Assembly: GCA_022432975.1 (NCBI GenBank)
Contig: CM039505.1
Location: 50,613,897 to 50,677,896, forward strand
Direction: 5' to 3'
Length of the DNA: 64,000 nt
From: Begonia masoniana
Taxonomy: Eukaryota > Streptophyta > Magnoliopsida > Cucurbitales > Begoniaceae
In this document: positions 11,927 to 22,997 of the stretch, piece after piece
Layout: every line of letters starts with the position of its first letter
Position numbering within the stretch: position 1 is the stretch's first letter
Program-made: the position numbers and the translations under genes
The notes under the pieces: generated by a model
What the model saw: the letters and a program-made list of their open reading frames with translations, nothing else
Databases searched by the model: none
Told to the model about the DNA's origin: nothing

Positions 11927-13601
11927 ATCTCTACCTTGACACGAATTCTACGTGAGAGATCCAACGGGCTACTCGGCTCAACTCAAAGCGAATCCAGAAC
12001 ACTGAACTCTGACAATCTCCACTTTCAAAGAAATTCTGGTGCAAGGAAACAAATCTTCCAAAAACTTCCTCTCTTCACTGTTCGACAACACAACAGTGAC
12101 TATCCCTATCACCTTAGAACTTTCTCCTTTCTTCACTGTTCGGCAACAACGACAGTGGCTAACCCTTCCACCTGAGGGTTTTCTCCTTTCATCACTATTC
12201 GGCAGCGGCGACAGTGGCTAACTCTTCCAAAGGAAATAGAGAAAGACAGAGCAACGTGTAGCATTCTGTGGAGTGAAAAATGGAGGAATTTGTAGTAAAC
12301 TAAGACTTCGTTTTCACACAATTAGTCAACCACCTCCTTAATTTGACTGACAATAGTCAGCTCGTATCTATCTCCACCTCGTGACCAAACACCTCAACCA
12401 CCAATACTTCATTAATGGTCTCTCCTACCAACCACATCTCTCTCCAACAACCTGAAATAATGCACAATTAATGGCTGATTTTCTCCTCGCAGAAAACCAT
12501 CTCCTAAAACTCACCTCACCAACTCTATTAATGATCAACCCCATTAATGGCTGCTTTTCTCCTCGCAGAAAACCATCTCCTAAAACTCAAGTCAGATCGT
12601 AGGCCTTCACCTCTCTCAGGTGGACTGAGTCGGCTCTGCTTTGGAGCAGATCGCCGATGGAAGCAGCGAGAAACGTCTTCTTCTCTTTTTCTCCTCTGTT
12701 GAAGAAGTCAGCAATGGTTTCTTGTTTGCGCATACCTAGGCAAACACACCCAAATTCTTTTCTTCTTTGCTCTCTGTTCTTCACGAACGGACATAACAGA
12801 ACAAATCGGCTTCTGTTCTTCGCAGACAGCGGCAACAGCAGCAAATGGACGTCGCGGTTTAGCTCAACGACGGCGGCGCAGCGGCTCTTCTTCTCTGCAG
12901 CGTGACCGGAGAAGCAGCGAGAATCCCTTCTCCTCTCTCTCTTTGATGCAGACAGTGGCAATCACTAGGGCTCCTCTGTTCTTCTTCCTCTGTCGCAGAA
13001 TGGTGGCGAGTTCTGTTCGATTGAAAACGGCAGGGCAACTTCTTCCTCGTTGGCGACAAGCTTCCCTCAACCGAACGTCGGCCAAGCCTTTTGTTCTTCG
13101 GCTTCTGGTTGCGCTGCGCTTCACGTAGTCGGACAGTGGCAGCGTGTTCGGTGACCTTCTTCATGGATGACCCCGACACTCCTTTGACGTGCTCGACAAC
13201 TCCCTATCGGCGCTCGGCGTCATATGTTTCTTCTCAGATCGGCGATGGCAGCATGTAACGCGACAGCAACTCCCTTCTGAGTAGGTCACACACTCACTTT
13301 AGCGTCTACAGCTCCGCACACACTCTCACCCTCTCTCTCTGTGATCATCAGCAGACGACGCACGCTTCTTCGCTGTTCTTTTCGGCAAGAAGAACAAAGC
13401 TCTTCTCTGTTCTTGTTCGTGGTGAAGAACATAACCAGAAAGAAAAACAAACCATTTTCTTTCTCTTTTTTTATTTTTTTTTCCTCCAACGATTTCTTTT
13501 TCTCAAAACAGTGCAAATTTCCACCAAAATTGCAAATCCGAAAATTCGTTCGATACCTTCGAAAAAATCAAAACCTGATTTTTCTGAACCTTCAACCTAA
13601 A

Positions 13602-13613
13602 GCTCTGATACCA
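13602..13613 (-). promoter_or_regulatory. Primer binding site (initiator tRNA-Met type)
   Basis: Minus-strand TGGTATCAGAGC, two bases after an LTR-like end TTTCTAACA at 13616. This is the classical plant retrotransposon PBS. The same site is at 31217-31228 in copy 2. Confidence 0.75.
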
Positions 13614-14186
13614 GTTGTTAGAAATCGAACCATAACGAGAGTGTGTGACCTATCAGAAGGGAGAAAAGTAGTCATTAATGGGTTGATCATTAATAGAGTT
13701 GGTGAGGTGAGTTTTAGGAGATGGTTTTCTGCGAGGAGAAAATCAGCCATTAATGGGGCATTATTTCAGGTTGTTGGAGGGAGAAGTGGTTGGTAGGAGA
13801 GACCATTAATGAAGTGTTGGTGGTTGAAGTGTTTGGTCACGAGGTGGAGATAGATGCGAGCTGACTATTGTTAGTCAAATTAAGGAGGTGGTTGAGTGGT
13901 TGTGTGAAAACGAAGTCTCAGTTTTCTACAAATTCCTCCGTTTTTCACTCCACAGAATGCTACACGTTGCTCTGTCTTTTTCCATTGCCTTTGGAAGGGT
14001 TAGCCACTGTCGCCGCTGCCGAACAGTGATGGAAGGAGAAAACCCTCAGGTGGAAGGGTTAGCCACTGTCGTTGTTGCCGAACAGTGAAGAAAGGAGAAG
14101 GTCCTAAGGTGATAGGGCTAGTCACTGTCGTGTTGTCGAACAGTGAAGAGAAGAAGTTTTTGGAAGATTTGTTTCCTTGCACCAAT

Positions 14187-14410
14187 TGTTAGAAATCAAC
14201 GATAACGAGAAAAAGAAAATAGAATGCGTGACACCAGATTTACGTGGAAAACCGTTTCAGGAAAAAATCACGGGCAGAGGAACAAATTCACTAAGAAGAT
14301 CAGAGATACAACTGCAGGTTATGCTGCTCTAGCTTACAAGTATTTATAGAGAAACAAAACCTAATAACATTATGGGCCCAACTAGAATTCGGGTAACCCA
14401 AATTCTAACA
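14187..14410 (-). repeat. LTR (5' LTR on minus strand) of element copy 1
   Basis: 224 bp, TGTTAGAATTTGGGTTACCC to TTTCTAACA on the minus strand, similar over its length to 11692-11926 with small indels. The sequence following it (ATTGGTGCAAGG) is the start of the palindromic arm, not a usual PBS. Confidence 0.85.
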
Positions 14411-14958
14411 CATGGCACGATCTTGATTTTGTTGATCAATGATAATTTTTTAATTGTCACAGATACATGAAGTGAAAGAGACAATGAAATTTAGCTCATC
14501 CCATAAAGATTTGAGTTGTGTGAAATATAAGAAATTGACATACCCTCTTTTTTAAGAGTTGAAATTGATTGCTTCAATTGATAGATTTTAGGAGCGTTGA
14601 ATTGAGAGAAACGTTCATTCACATCAGTCCAAATTTGTGCTGCAGTTTCAACATATAAAACACTTGGACGAATTTCAGATGACATAGAGTTGAGAATCCA
14701 ACTTCCAACGAGATCGTTGTAGCATTCCCAATTAGAAATATCATGCTTCTCTTTTGGTTTCGGGATTGACCCATTGACAAAACCAAATTTGTTTTTAGCA
14801 CGAAGTGCCATCGTCACAGCTCGACTCCATGAACCATAATTATCTTATGACAATGGCAGAGTAACCAAAACAATGGAAGGGCTGTCAGAGTGACGAATGG
14901 AATATGTATTTGTTTTGATAGGTAAAGAGGTGATGAGACTTGTTTCTGTATCAGTCAT
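14411..14958 (-). pseudogene. Copia gag relic, N-terminal part
   Basis: Minus-strand gag of a Ty1/Copia element starting near 14958. Recognisable stretches are DNYGSWSRAVTMALRAKNKF, SWILNSMSSEIRPSVLY and IYQLKQSISTLKKEGMS, the gag region typical of plant Copia polyproteins. A stop precedes DNYGSW and the C-terminal part loses frame after EGMSIS. No protease or polymerase follows, because the rest is displaced by the LTR element. Confidence 0.85.
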
Positions 14959-14976
14959 GAGAAAAAAAAAATTAGT

Positions 14977-15060
14977 ACTCTGATACCAGTAATGATTAGA
15001 ATACATGAAGAGAAAACATAGTTTGAATATAAAATATCATTAGAGAGATATCATATATAT
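14977..15060 (-). mobile_element. Copia PBS and LTR remnant, left half
   Basis: Minus-strand TGGTATCAGAGT (14977-14988) is the PBS upstream of the gag relic. The LTR end beyond it matches 33165-33240 but stops at about 15060, where virus sequence begins. The continuation of the LTR is at about 27390-27490. Confidence 0.7.
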
Positions 15061-15484
15061 ATCATTTTTCAAACTTCTAAATGCAAAAAAATTTAAACCC
15101 TATTCTTGAGGATGCATAACCCTGATAATATAACATTTTGAATGGCCATAGTCTCCAGCATAATGATGAACAATCTGAACAGATTGTGTCTCAATAAGGA
15201 TATGTTCATAATATAATCGATTTTTTTCCTCGATTGTCAAATAGTTGTGAGAGCCCAAATATCTCTCTTTAATATACCAGACATCTTTATGATGTAATAA
15301 TAAGTCCTTTTCATAAAGGGGAAAAATAACTTCCACACAATCTTTCTTGGTGTATTGAACACCCGATTCCAAAACTTCTTTAGCCGTTTTGGGAGGCGGA
15401 AGAAAACTAGTACTAGAGCCACTAGCACTACCAATAACTGGAAAATAATAATCATATAAACCAGTGCGACCGCGACCACGACCA
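15061..15484 (-). pseudogene. Lineage I ORF2, N-terminal fragment (inverted)
   Basis: The minus frame runs from the RG-rich region at 15484 to an in-frame TAG near 15099, where lineage II has a Trp codon. The fragment continues as noncoding virus sequence to the Copia junction at about 15060. At 15484/15485 it is joined head-on to plus-strand RNase H, producing a chance chimeric open frame across the junction that should not be annotated as a gene. Confidence 0.75.
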
Positions 15485-15853
15485 CGGTCTCTATTAAAAC
15501 AATATAATAGTGATACTAATAAAGAAGAATTAATTCGATTTACTTCTGGTTTATGGAAACCTGCACAAATTAATTATTCAACAGTAAAAAAAGAAATATT
15601 ATCAATTGTAAAATGTTTATCAAAATTTCAAGATGATTTATTAAATCAATCTTCTACTATTCGCGTAGATTGTTCTGCCGCTAAAGATATTTTAACTAAA
15701 GACGTTAAAAATTTAATCTCTAAACAAATATTTACTAAGTGGCAAGCCGAATTATCTGTCTTTGACTTCACTATTGAATATATTAAAGGTGAATATAATT
15801 CACTTCCCGATTTTTTAACTCGTGAGTTTTTACAGGATGGAACACCCCTTTAG
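15485..15853 (+). pseudogene. Lineage I ORF1 end: RNase H domain
   Basis: C-terminal part of the viral polymerase (RNase H linked to reverse transcriptase). Recognisable stretches are RFTSGLWKPAQINYSTVKKE and the tail YIKGEYNSLPDFLTREFLQD. The catalytic N-terminal part with the first Asp is missing. The frame closes with TAG at 15851-15853, overlapping the start of ORF2 by 17 bases, exactly as in lineage II. Confidence 0.85.
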
Positions 15854-17086
15854 GGGTAGGGGTAGAGGCCGTGGTCGCGGTCGCACTGGTTTATATGATT
15901 ATCATTTTCCAGTTATTGGTAGTGCTGGTAGCGCTAGTACTAGTTCTCTTCCGCCTCTCAAAACAGCTAAAGTTTTGGAATCGAGTGTTCAATACACCAA
16001 GAAAGATTGTGTGGAAGTTATTTTTCCCTTTTATGAAAAGGACTTATTATTACATCATAAAGATGCCTTGTATATTAAAAAGAGATATTTGGGCTCTCAC
16101 AACTATTTGACAATTGAGGAAAAAAATCGATTATATCATGAACATATCCTTATTGAGACACAATCTGTTCAGATTGTTCATCATTATGCTGGGGACTATG
16201 GTCATTCGAAATGTTATATTATCAGTGTTATACATCCTCAAAAATAAATGTTTTTGCTATTAGAAGTTTGAAAAATGATCAGAAATATAATTATTGGGAT
16301 TATACTGAAGCGTGGATGAAAATCTTTTATTATCATAATCCCACAAGAACTCATTCTTGGTTCTTTACTATTAATCCAGAGATAATGAAACTTGAGAATA
16401 AATTTTCTCCTTGGTTTTATATTTGGTGGATAGAACACTCTCCAGTGTTAGCTATATTTCCTGAGACTATTCCAGAATTATTTCCTAAATGGATTAAATA
16501 TCATCCTGACTTATCTGTCAGAAAGACTATTATTAAAGAACAAGATTTATTATGGTTTTGCACAGAATTCCAAATTAATTGGATCTCGCAATGGAATCTT
16601 GAAATTGATCAAGACCCTATTGGTCTTTATGAAGTCCAAAGAAATTTTTATGTCAAATAGTGGGCTAGATATGAAACAGACTTATGTATCGAAAGAATTA
16701 AAACATCTGTTAGTACTTATAAAGAAAAAGTCAGCAATTCTATTCAGGATAAAGATGAAAAAATGGAAGACAATTATTTAAAGAAAATGTATGAGAATAT
16801 TAAAAAGCAATATCCTCATATGAGTAAAAAGAATAAAGAATTAAAATTATTTGCTATGATGAAAGATCAATTAGGCTCTGTGGAAGATCTGAATATGACT
16901 GAAAAAGATAATATTTCTTTGCCTAATTCAGGATCAGGATCTTTTCAAATATTAGCTGAAGACTCTCAAGATCCAAATGAAGATATTACTAATCTGGATA
17001 TAGATTATACAACGAAAGATTTATGGGAAGCTTTTGTTGATATTTCTCAAAAACAAAAGCTAAAAGGCAAAAAGAAAACATTATAA
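15837..17086 (+). pseudogene. Lineage I ORF2, unknown-function viral protein (broken)
   Basis: Starts at ATG 15837, inside the end of ORF1. The N-terminus is an RG repeat (FRGRGRGRGRGR), likely a nucleic-acid-binding tail. The middle is very rich in Trp, Tyr and Phe (blocks such as NYWDYTEAW and HSWFFTINPEI) and aligns with lineage II ORF2. The C-terminal third is Lys/Glu-rich and ends in a KGKKK tail. A frameshift and stop near 16246 and a TAG at 16658 (Trp in the other copies) break it. The length of about 416 codons compares with about 434 in lineage II. No domain is recognised. Confidence 0.75.
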
Positions 17087-17091
17087 GCTTT

Positions 17092-17574
17092 ATGAACTTT
17101 GAGCTATTTGAAGATTGTTATATTGAAGATCTATTTGAAGACGCAGTTTATGAAGATAGAGTTCGTCATCATTTGCCTAGAATGAATCCCTATAATTTGG
17201 CTCCCTGGAATATTGGTTGGTATCCTAGTAATATTGATCGAGAGTTTCGTAATCGATATTATTATCCGAGACGTAATAGTGTACATTGGCCTATTTCTCG
17301 AAGAAATATTAGACGAGTTCATACTCCATCATTTTGGCTTCCTCTACATATTAGAGCTCAGAATTTTGGAAGATATGTGGCTTCAATGAATCAGCGGGTT
17401 GAGAAAACACAAGAAAAAACTCAATTTTTAAAACAATTATTTAATGAATTTGAAGAACGTCATCAGCTAAATATGCAGACATTTCAGGGTGATAGAAGCG
17501 ATTATGTGGATATGCTTATTGAAGAAAATAAGTTATTCTTTCAGAGGTATCATCAGTATGACACGACAAAATAA
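17092..17574 (+). CDS. Lineage I ORF3, viral protein of unknown function, open
   Basis: A 160-residue open frame beginning 5 bases after the ORF2 stop. The N-terminus is acidic (FEDCYIEDLFEDAVYEDRVR), the middle is Arg/Tyr/Trp-rich and the C-terminus looks helical with charged residues (KTQEKTQFLKQLFNEFEERH). It corresponds in position and length to the 162-residue ORF3 of lineage II, though sequence similarity between them is not obvious by eye. It stays open here, while the inverted lineage I copy (18293-18781) is frameshifted. Expression in the present genome is doubtful, because the promoter lies downstream. Confidence 0.65.
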   Translation: MNFELFEDCYIEDLFEDAVYEDRVRHHLPRMNPYNLAPWNIGWYPSNIDREFRNRYYYPRRNSVHWPISRRNIRRVHTPSFWLPLHIRAQNFGRYVASMNQRVEKTQEKTQFLKQLFNEFEERHQLNMQTFQGDRSDYVDMLIEENKLFFQRYHQYDTTK

Positions 17575-17576
17575 AG

Positions 17577-17904
17577 TAGTGGTCCCTACCACTATGGACC
17601 AGCTGAAGGAATCTTTGTCATACTCAATTATGTAGAGTACTTTTGCTTTTTACTTTAAGTTGTTTGGCGTGTTGTGAGCTCCTTCTATTCTATAAAAGGA
17701 GTTCGTTTGTAAATGGGCAACTTGCCTACAGCCTTAACCTTGGCACAACGGCGACACCCCAACACGGCGTACGAAAGACAACTTTCAAGCAAAACGAAAT
17801 TAAAGCAAGTCTTCTTGGCACATGAAAGTACTGAAAGAGTTAACAGAATCTTATTGAAGAAATCACCTCATCGTATAGAGAAGAACAAAAGATCTTATTG
17901 AAGT
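17577..17904 (+). promoter_or_regulatory. Lineage I promoter and leader, plus copy
   Basis: Just after ORF3 is a 7-bp hairpin TAGTGGT-CCCT-ACCACTA (17577-17594), then a TATA box TATAAAAG at 17691-17698. In the virus this would drive the genome-length RNA. Downstream the leader departs from the inverted copy after about 20 bases, so the two promoters are not simple duplicates. The plus unit ends near 17905 at an inverted junction. Confidence 0.6.
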
Positions 17905-18292
17905 TAAAAACTCATATCTATTTACATTATAAAGTTGTAGAGTAGTCTTTGGTTATTCGAATGTAAATACAAATTTAGCCAATCATTAGGCTCTGATACC
18001 AAAATACACAACGGATCGCGATTTACTCTCAGAAGAAGCAGAAGAAAAACAAGGCACAATACTTTATTAACAATATAAGAAATAACTTACAAGTAGGAAG
18101 CAGCAAGCAGAGAGTTTTTTAAGAGAGAGAAGGCAAATTCTAAAACTTAGCAAACATTTACAAACGAACTCATTTTATAGAAGAAGGAGCTCACAACACG
18201 CCAAACAACTTAAAGTAAAAAGAAAAACTACTCTAAATAATTGAGTATGACGAAGATTCCTTCAGCTGGTCCATAGTGGTAGGGACCACTAC
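17905..18292 (-). promoter_or_regulatory. Lineage I promoter, leader and PBS, minus copy
   Basis: Reading minus: the hairpin TAGTGGT/ACCACTA near 18275-18292, TATA box TATAAAAT at 18172-18179, an AATAAAG signal near 18063-18069, and a PBS TGGTATCAGAGCC at 17989-18001 with perfect match to the usual tRNA-Met site. Post-PBS leader continues to about 17905. The TATA-to-PBS interval of about 170 bases is the presumed terminally redundant region. Confidence 0.7.
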
Positions 18293-18781
18293 TTTATTTT
18301 TGTCGTGTCATACTGATGATACCTCTGAAAGAATAACTTATTTTCTTCAATAAGCATATCCACATAATCGCTTCTATCACCCTGAAATGTCTGCATATTT
18401 AGCTGATGACGTTCTTCAAATTCATTAAATAATTGTTTTAAAAATTGAGTTTTTTCTTGTGTTTTCTCAACACGCTAATTCATAGAAGCCACATATCATC
18501 CAAAATTCTGATCTCTAATAATATGTAGAGGAAGCCAAAATGCTGGAGTATGAACTCGTCTAATATTTTCTTCGAGCAATAGGCCAATGCACAATATTAC
18601 ATCTCGGATAATAATATCGATTACGAAACTCTCGATCAATATTTCTAGGATACCAATAAATATTCCAGGGAGCCAAATTATAGGAATTCATTCTAGGCAA
18701 ATGATGACGAACTCTATCTTCATAAACTGCGTCTTCAAATAGATCTTCAATATAACGATCTTCAAATAGCTCAAAGTTCAT
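18293..18781 (-). pseudogene. Lineage I ORF3, inverted copy, frameshifted
   Basis: Near-identical to 17092-17574, but an extra A in an A-run (GAAAATATTAG against GAAATATTAG) closes the frame at about 18560. The remaining downstream sequence still aligns to the end of ORF3. Confidence 0.8.
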
Positions 18782-18786
18782 AAAGC

Positions 18787-19580
18787 TTATAATGTTTTCT
18801 TTTTGTCTTTTAGCTTTTGCTTTTGAGTAATATCAACAAAAGCTTTCCATAAATCTTTCGTTGTATAATCTATATCCAGATTAGTAATATCTTCATTTGG
18901 ATCTTAAGAGTCTTCAGCTAATATTTTAAAAGATCCTGATCCTGAATTAGGCAAAGCAATATTATCTTCTTCAATCATATTCAAATCTTTCACAAAGCCT
19001 AATTGATCTTTCATCATAGTAAAAAATTTTAATTCTTTATCATTTTTACTCATACGAGGATATTGCTTTTTAATATTCTCATACATTTTCTTTAAATAAT
19101 TGTCTTCCATATTCTCATCTTTATCCTGAATAGGATTGTTGACTTTTTCTTTATAAGTACTAATAGTTGTTTTAATTCTTTCGACACATAAGTCTGTTTC
19201 ATATCTAGCCCACCATTTCACATAAAAATTTCTTCGGACTTTATAAAGACCAATAGGGTCTTTGATCAATTTCAAGATTCCATTGCTAGATCCAATTAAT
19301 TTGGAATTCTGTGCAAAACCATAATAAACCTTGTTCTTTAATACTAGTCTTTCTGACAGATAAGTTAGGATGATATTTAGTCCATATAGGAAATAATTCT
19401 TGAATAGTCTCAGGAAATATAGCTAACTCCGGAGAGTGCTCTATCCACCAAATATAAAACCAAGGACGAAATTTATCCTCAAGTTTCATTATCTCTGGAT
19501 TAATAGTAAAGAACCAATAATGAGTTCTTGTGGGATTCTGATAATAAAAGATTTTCATCCACGCTTCAATATAATCCCAA
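18787..19580 (-). pseudogene. Lineage I ORF2, inverted C-terminal part
   Basis: It retains the aromatic-rich centre and the charged C-terminal third. The Trp codon that is TAG at 16658 in the plus copy is intact here, while CAA has become TAA near 18903. The 5' end is cut at about 19580 by a (TA)n run and the MITE; the N-terminal RG region is absent. Confidence 0.8.
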
Positions 19581-19598
19581 TATATATATATATATATA
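19581..19598. repeat. (TA)n microsatellite
   Basis: A pure TA run of 18 bases between the virus fragment and the foldback element, possibly the insertion target. Confidence 0.85.
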
Positions 19599-19603
19599 AG
19601 TGG

Positions 19604-20347
<744 letters not shown>

Positions 20348-20452
20348 AAAATCAGATTTTTGTTTTCCTTGCTTGATTTGCAAATTTTTATCTATTCCAC
20401 ATCTTTCTTTAACTACATATATAAAAAAAAAATACCAAGTCATCGACAGAAA

Positions 20453-20540
20453 CGGAAAAAGAGGGATTCGAACCCTCGGTACGAAAAACGCGTACAACGG
20501 ATTAGCAATCCGACGCTTTAATCCACTCAGCCATCTCTCC
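20453..20540 (-). tRNA. trnS-GCU: trnS-GCU, plastid-type tRNA-Ser (nuclear copy)
   Basis: Minus strand, 88 bases, from GGAGAGATGGCTGAGTGG to the acceptor end TTTTTCCG. The anticodon GCT lies in GGATTGCTAATCC (plus 20504-20506). The T-loop GGTTCGAATCC is intact and a long variable arm is present, as expected of tRNA-Ser. No CCA is encoded. Confidence 0.92.
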
Positions 20541-20722
20541 CCCAATTGAAAAATGAAAAAGAATAATTACTATGATACATTAAGTAAGGCTTGAAAAAAG
20601 CCCTTCTTTATCTCTCTTTATTATTTTATTATATCTTTATTATTTATTATATAGATAGCTATATAAAGCTATATATAGATAATATATATCTAAAAACTTT
20701 TCTCAGAAATTCCAATTCCATT

Positions 20723-20743
20723 TGTGTGTGTGTGTGTGTGTGT
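20723..20743 (+). repeat. (TG)n microsatellite at virus junction
   Basis: About ten TG units directly between plastid DNA and lineage II RNase H sequence, probably filler DNA or slippage at a repair junction. Confidence 0.85.
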
Positions 20744-21223
20744 ACTAAAGCTGTTCAAAGAATAAAGGTAAAAGCTCAAACTTTACCTTGTTTATCTCTT
20801 TCAAATTCAGAATGAGAAAAAATTGTCGAAACAGATGCCTCTGAAAAAGGTTATGGAGATATTCTCATACAACTTAATTCTAATACTTCCAAAGAAGAGC
20901 TGGTAAGATTTACTTCTGGTGCTTGGAAACCAGTTCAACAAAATTATTCTACTGTCAAAAAAGAAGTTTTCTCTATTGTCAAATGTATTACAAAATTTCA
21001 AGATGATTTACTCAATAAACATTTTGTTTTAAGAGTTGATTGTTCTTCTGCAAAACAAATTTTAACAAAAGATGTTAAACATTTAGTTTCTAAACAAATA
21101 TTTGCCAGATGGCAATCAGAACTTTCTGTTTTTGATTTTACTATTGAATATATCAAAGGCATTGATAATTCTCTTCCTGATTTTCTAACCAGAGAATTCT
21201 TGCAGGATGTTCAACCCCGTTAG
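20744..21223 (+). pseudogene. Lineage II ORF1 end: RNase H domain
   Basis: It includes the first catalytic Asp region (ETDASEKGYG) and the tail YIKGIDNSLPDFLTREFLQD. A TGA near 20813 replaces a Trp codon just before ETDAS. The frame closes with TAG at 21221-21223, 17 bases inside ORF2. The reverse transcriptase portion that belongs upstream lies at 23684-24083, and both pieces carry the same 18-bp end (20744-20761 and 24064-24081). Confidence 0.85.
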
Positions 21224-22509
21224 GGGGAGACCTCGGGGGCGACCTCGTGGCCGTGGTAGCAATACCAATCGTATTTCTAATGCCTTATATCAAAAAGAGT
21301 TTCCCACTTTAGGGGAAAACGCATCCTCTTCTAAGGATGATTCTCAAAAGAAAACTGCCAAAAAAGTCCCACTTGATAGTGGACCACAATTTCTAAAAAA
21401 ATCAGTGGCTGAGTCTATACTCACACTTTCCAATAGAGATATTGATCTCAACCAAAAAGACCATTGGTTTTTCAAAGAAATGTATATGGGCAGCCAACAT
21501 TATCTAATTCCAGAGGGAAAGCTTCGATTTTATTATGAAGTTATTCTAATTGATACCAATTCTGTCTAAATTCAGCATTATTATGTTGAAGAAGGAAATA
21601 TCAAAAGTACTATGACACATTCCAAGTGTTATATCATTCGAATTATTTACCCACAAGAATGGGGTTTGAATGTTCTCAATCCAAGAACAACTACTACCAA
21701 ACACAATGAGCAAAAATACAACTATTGGGACTATATTGCAGCATGGTCTCATGTGTTTCTCTACCAGAATCCAAAAAAGAATCATTCATGGTTTTTTACT
21801 ATGAATCCTGAAATTCTCAAATCTGAAGACCAATTTCCAAACTGGTTTCTTCATTGGTGGCAAAGTCATTCTCCAAAATTTGCTATTCTACCAAAAAAGA
21901 TTCAAGACCAATACCAACCCTGGTTTGATAGTCATCCAGATTTTATTTACAATCAGAAAATGTTCAAAGGAAAACCGCTTTTATGGTTCTTTACCGAACT
22001 TCAAATTAATTGGATTTGGCAGTGGAACCTTGAGCTGGACAAAGATCATTTGGACATCCCAGAATTACAAAGATGCTTTTTTGTCAAATGGTGGCCCCGT
22101 TATGATACGGATCAGTGCTTTTCCAAAATTATTGAGACTATTAAAGTCAACAAAGCAAAAGCTGCTACTAACATATCACATCAATCAGCGAAAGAATCTT
22201 TGCACATGGTGAAGCAAATGCGCAAAGATATCAAACTCCAATTTCCAACCTTATCAAAACAAGCACGTCACATTAAACTTTTGGAGACTATAAAAGGCCA
22301 AATGTTTGATGACTCTGACGATGAAGAAGATTTTTCTAATTCCGATTCTGATTTTTCTATGCTTTCAGGATCTAATCGCTTTCAGATTACCAGGCGAATC
22401 TCAAAATCCAGACGATATTATTCCAACCGAAGAGGATCTTTTCAATTCTCTTATCGATTGTTCCCAATATCATTATTCTCTAAGGAAAGGGAAAAAGAAA
22501 ATTCTTTAA
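21207..22509 (+). pseudogene. Lineage II ORF2, unknown-function viral protein (broken)
   Basis: Starts at ATG 21207. The RG/RP-rich N-terminus (RGRPRGRPRGRG) is followed by YQKEFPTLGE, then the aromatic-rich centre (NYWDYIAAW, HSWFFTMNPEI, QINWIWQWNLELD) and an acidic patch (DDSDDEED). A Gln codon has become TAA at about 21567. Near 22385 the frame shifts relative to lineage I, so the true C-terminus (ending in a GKKK tail at 22509) lies in another frame. A long 461-codon frame that runs through into ORF3 is therefore an artefact of that shift. The same shift is in the inverted copy. Confidence 0.75.
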
Positions 22510-22997
22510 TGGCTCACTGGGATGCAGAAAACGCCATTATAGAAAATATGCAAATCGAAGCAGCTCATCATCTGCAACAAGCCCAGCTTGACCCGTGGGA
22601 TGCTGCTGTTCTCCAACAAGCCCGAAGAGATGCTATGGCTTATCGAATTCCTTGGGATAGACCTTTCCCTATTTCCAAATATCATATGCGACATAATGTT
22701 CCCATGGATCCTTTAACTCGCATTCTACTATGGAGACCTTGGCCTCTTCAGCCAAGACCTTTCGAAAGACATCCAGCTTATCAAATTGCTCTGGATGAAG
22801 TCAAAGCTCGAGTTGCCAAAGGAATTAAAAAATACAAAAAATGGTGCAAAAATAGGAATAAATGGGCTAAGAAAAATAACAAAAGCCCAGAAGAATATTC
22901 TGAATACAAATGTGATCTTGCTAGAAAACAAATCATGACCCCTGAAGATTATGATAGTTGGGTCAAAATGCAAATTTCTGTAGGAAATCGCAAATGA
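22509..22997 (+). CDS. Lineage II ORF3, viral protein of unknown function, open
   Basis: 162 codons. The start ATG overlaps the ORF2 stop as TAATG (22507-22511). The N-terminal half is Ala/Gln-rich and helical in character (AHHLQQAQLDPWDAAVLQQA), the centre Pro/Arg/Trp-rich and the C-terminal third strongly basic (KKYKKWCKNRNKWAKKNNK), suggesting nucleic-acid binding. The length matches lineage I ORF3 (160). The inverted copy at 25626-26114 differs by few bases and has one Trp-to-stop change. Confidence 0.65.
   Translation: MAHWDAENAIIENMQIEAAHHLQQAQLDPWDAAVLQQARRDAMAYRIPWDRPFPISKYHMRHNVPMDPLTRILLWRPWPLQPRPFERHPAYQIALDEVKARVAKGIKKYKKWCKNRNKWAKKNNKSPEEYSEYKCDLARKQIMTPEDYDSWVKMQISVGNRK

Larger units (their letters stand above)
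11692..14410 (-). mobile_element. Non-autonomous LTR element with internal palindrome, copy 1
   Basis: The 2719-bp insertion is flanked by CATGG (11687-11691 and 14411-14415). LTRs lie at 11692-11926 and 14187-14410 in the same orientation. On the minus strand a Copia-type purine tract (CAAGGTAGAGA) precedes the LTR starting TGTTAGAATTTGGG. The interior codes for no retroelement protein. Inverted arms at about 12034-12561 and 13661-14186 flank a 1.1-kb centre. A tRNA-Met-type PBS (minus-strand TGGTATCAGAGC, 13602-13613) sits next to a second LTR-like end (13616), inside rather than next to the outer LTR, so the element is rearranged. The left outer end reads TATTAG instead of TGTTAG. Confidence 0.85.

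Noticed and set aside
12587..13796. Several open frames of 100-150 codons in the centre of the LTR element
   Set aside because: They overlap on both strands in GC- and CT-rich DNA, are not conserved in frame in copy 2 and match no family.
15464..15853. Continuous open frame spanning an RG-coded end and RNase H
   Set aside because: It crosses an inverted junction at 15484/15485, joining antisense ORF2 to RNase H by chance; not a viral fusion gene.
21612..22997. A single 461-codon viral protein
   Set aside because: Alignment to lineage I shows it runs out of the ORF2 frame at about 22385 and into ORF3; it is two ORFs linked by a frameshift.
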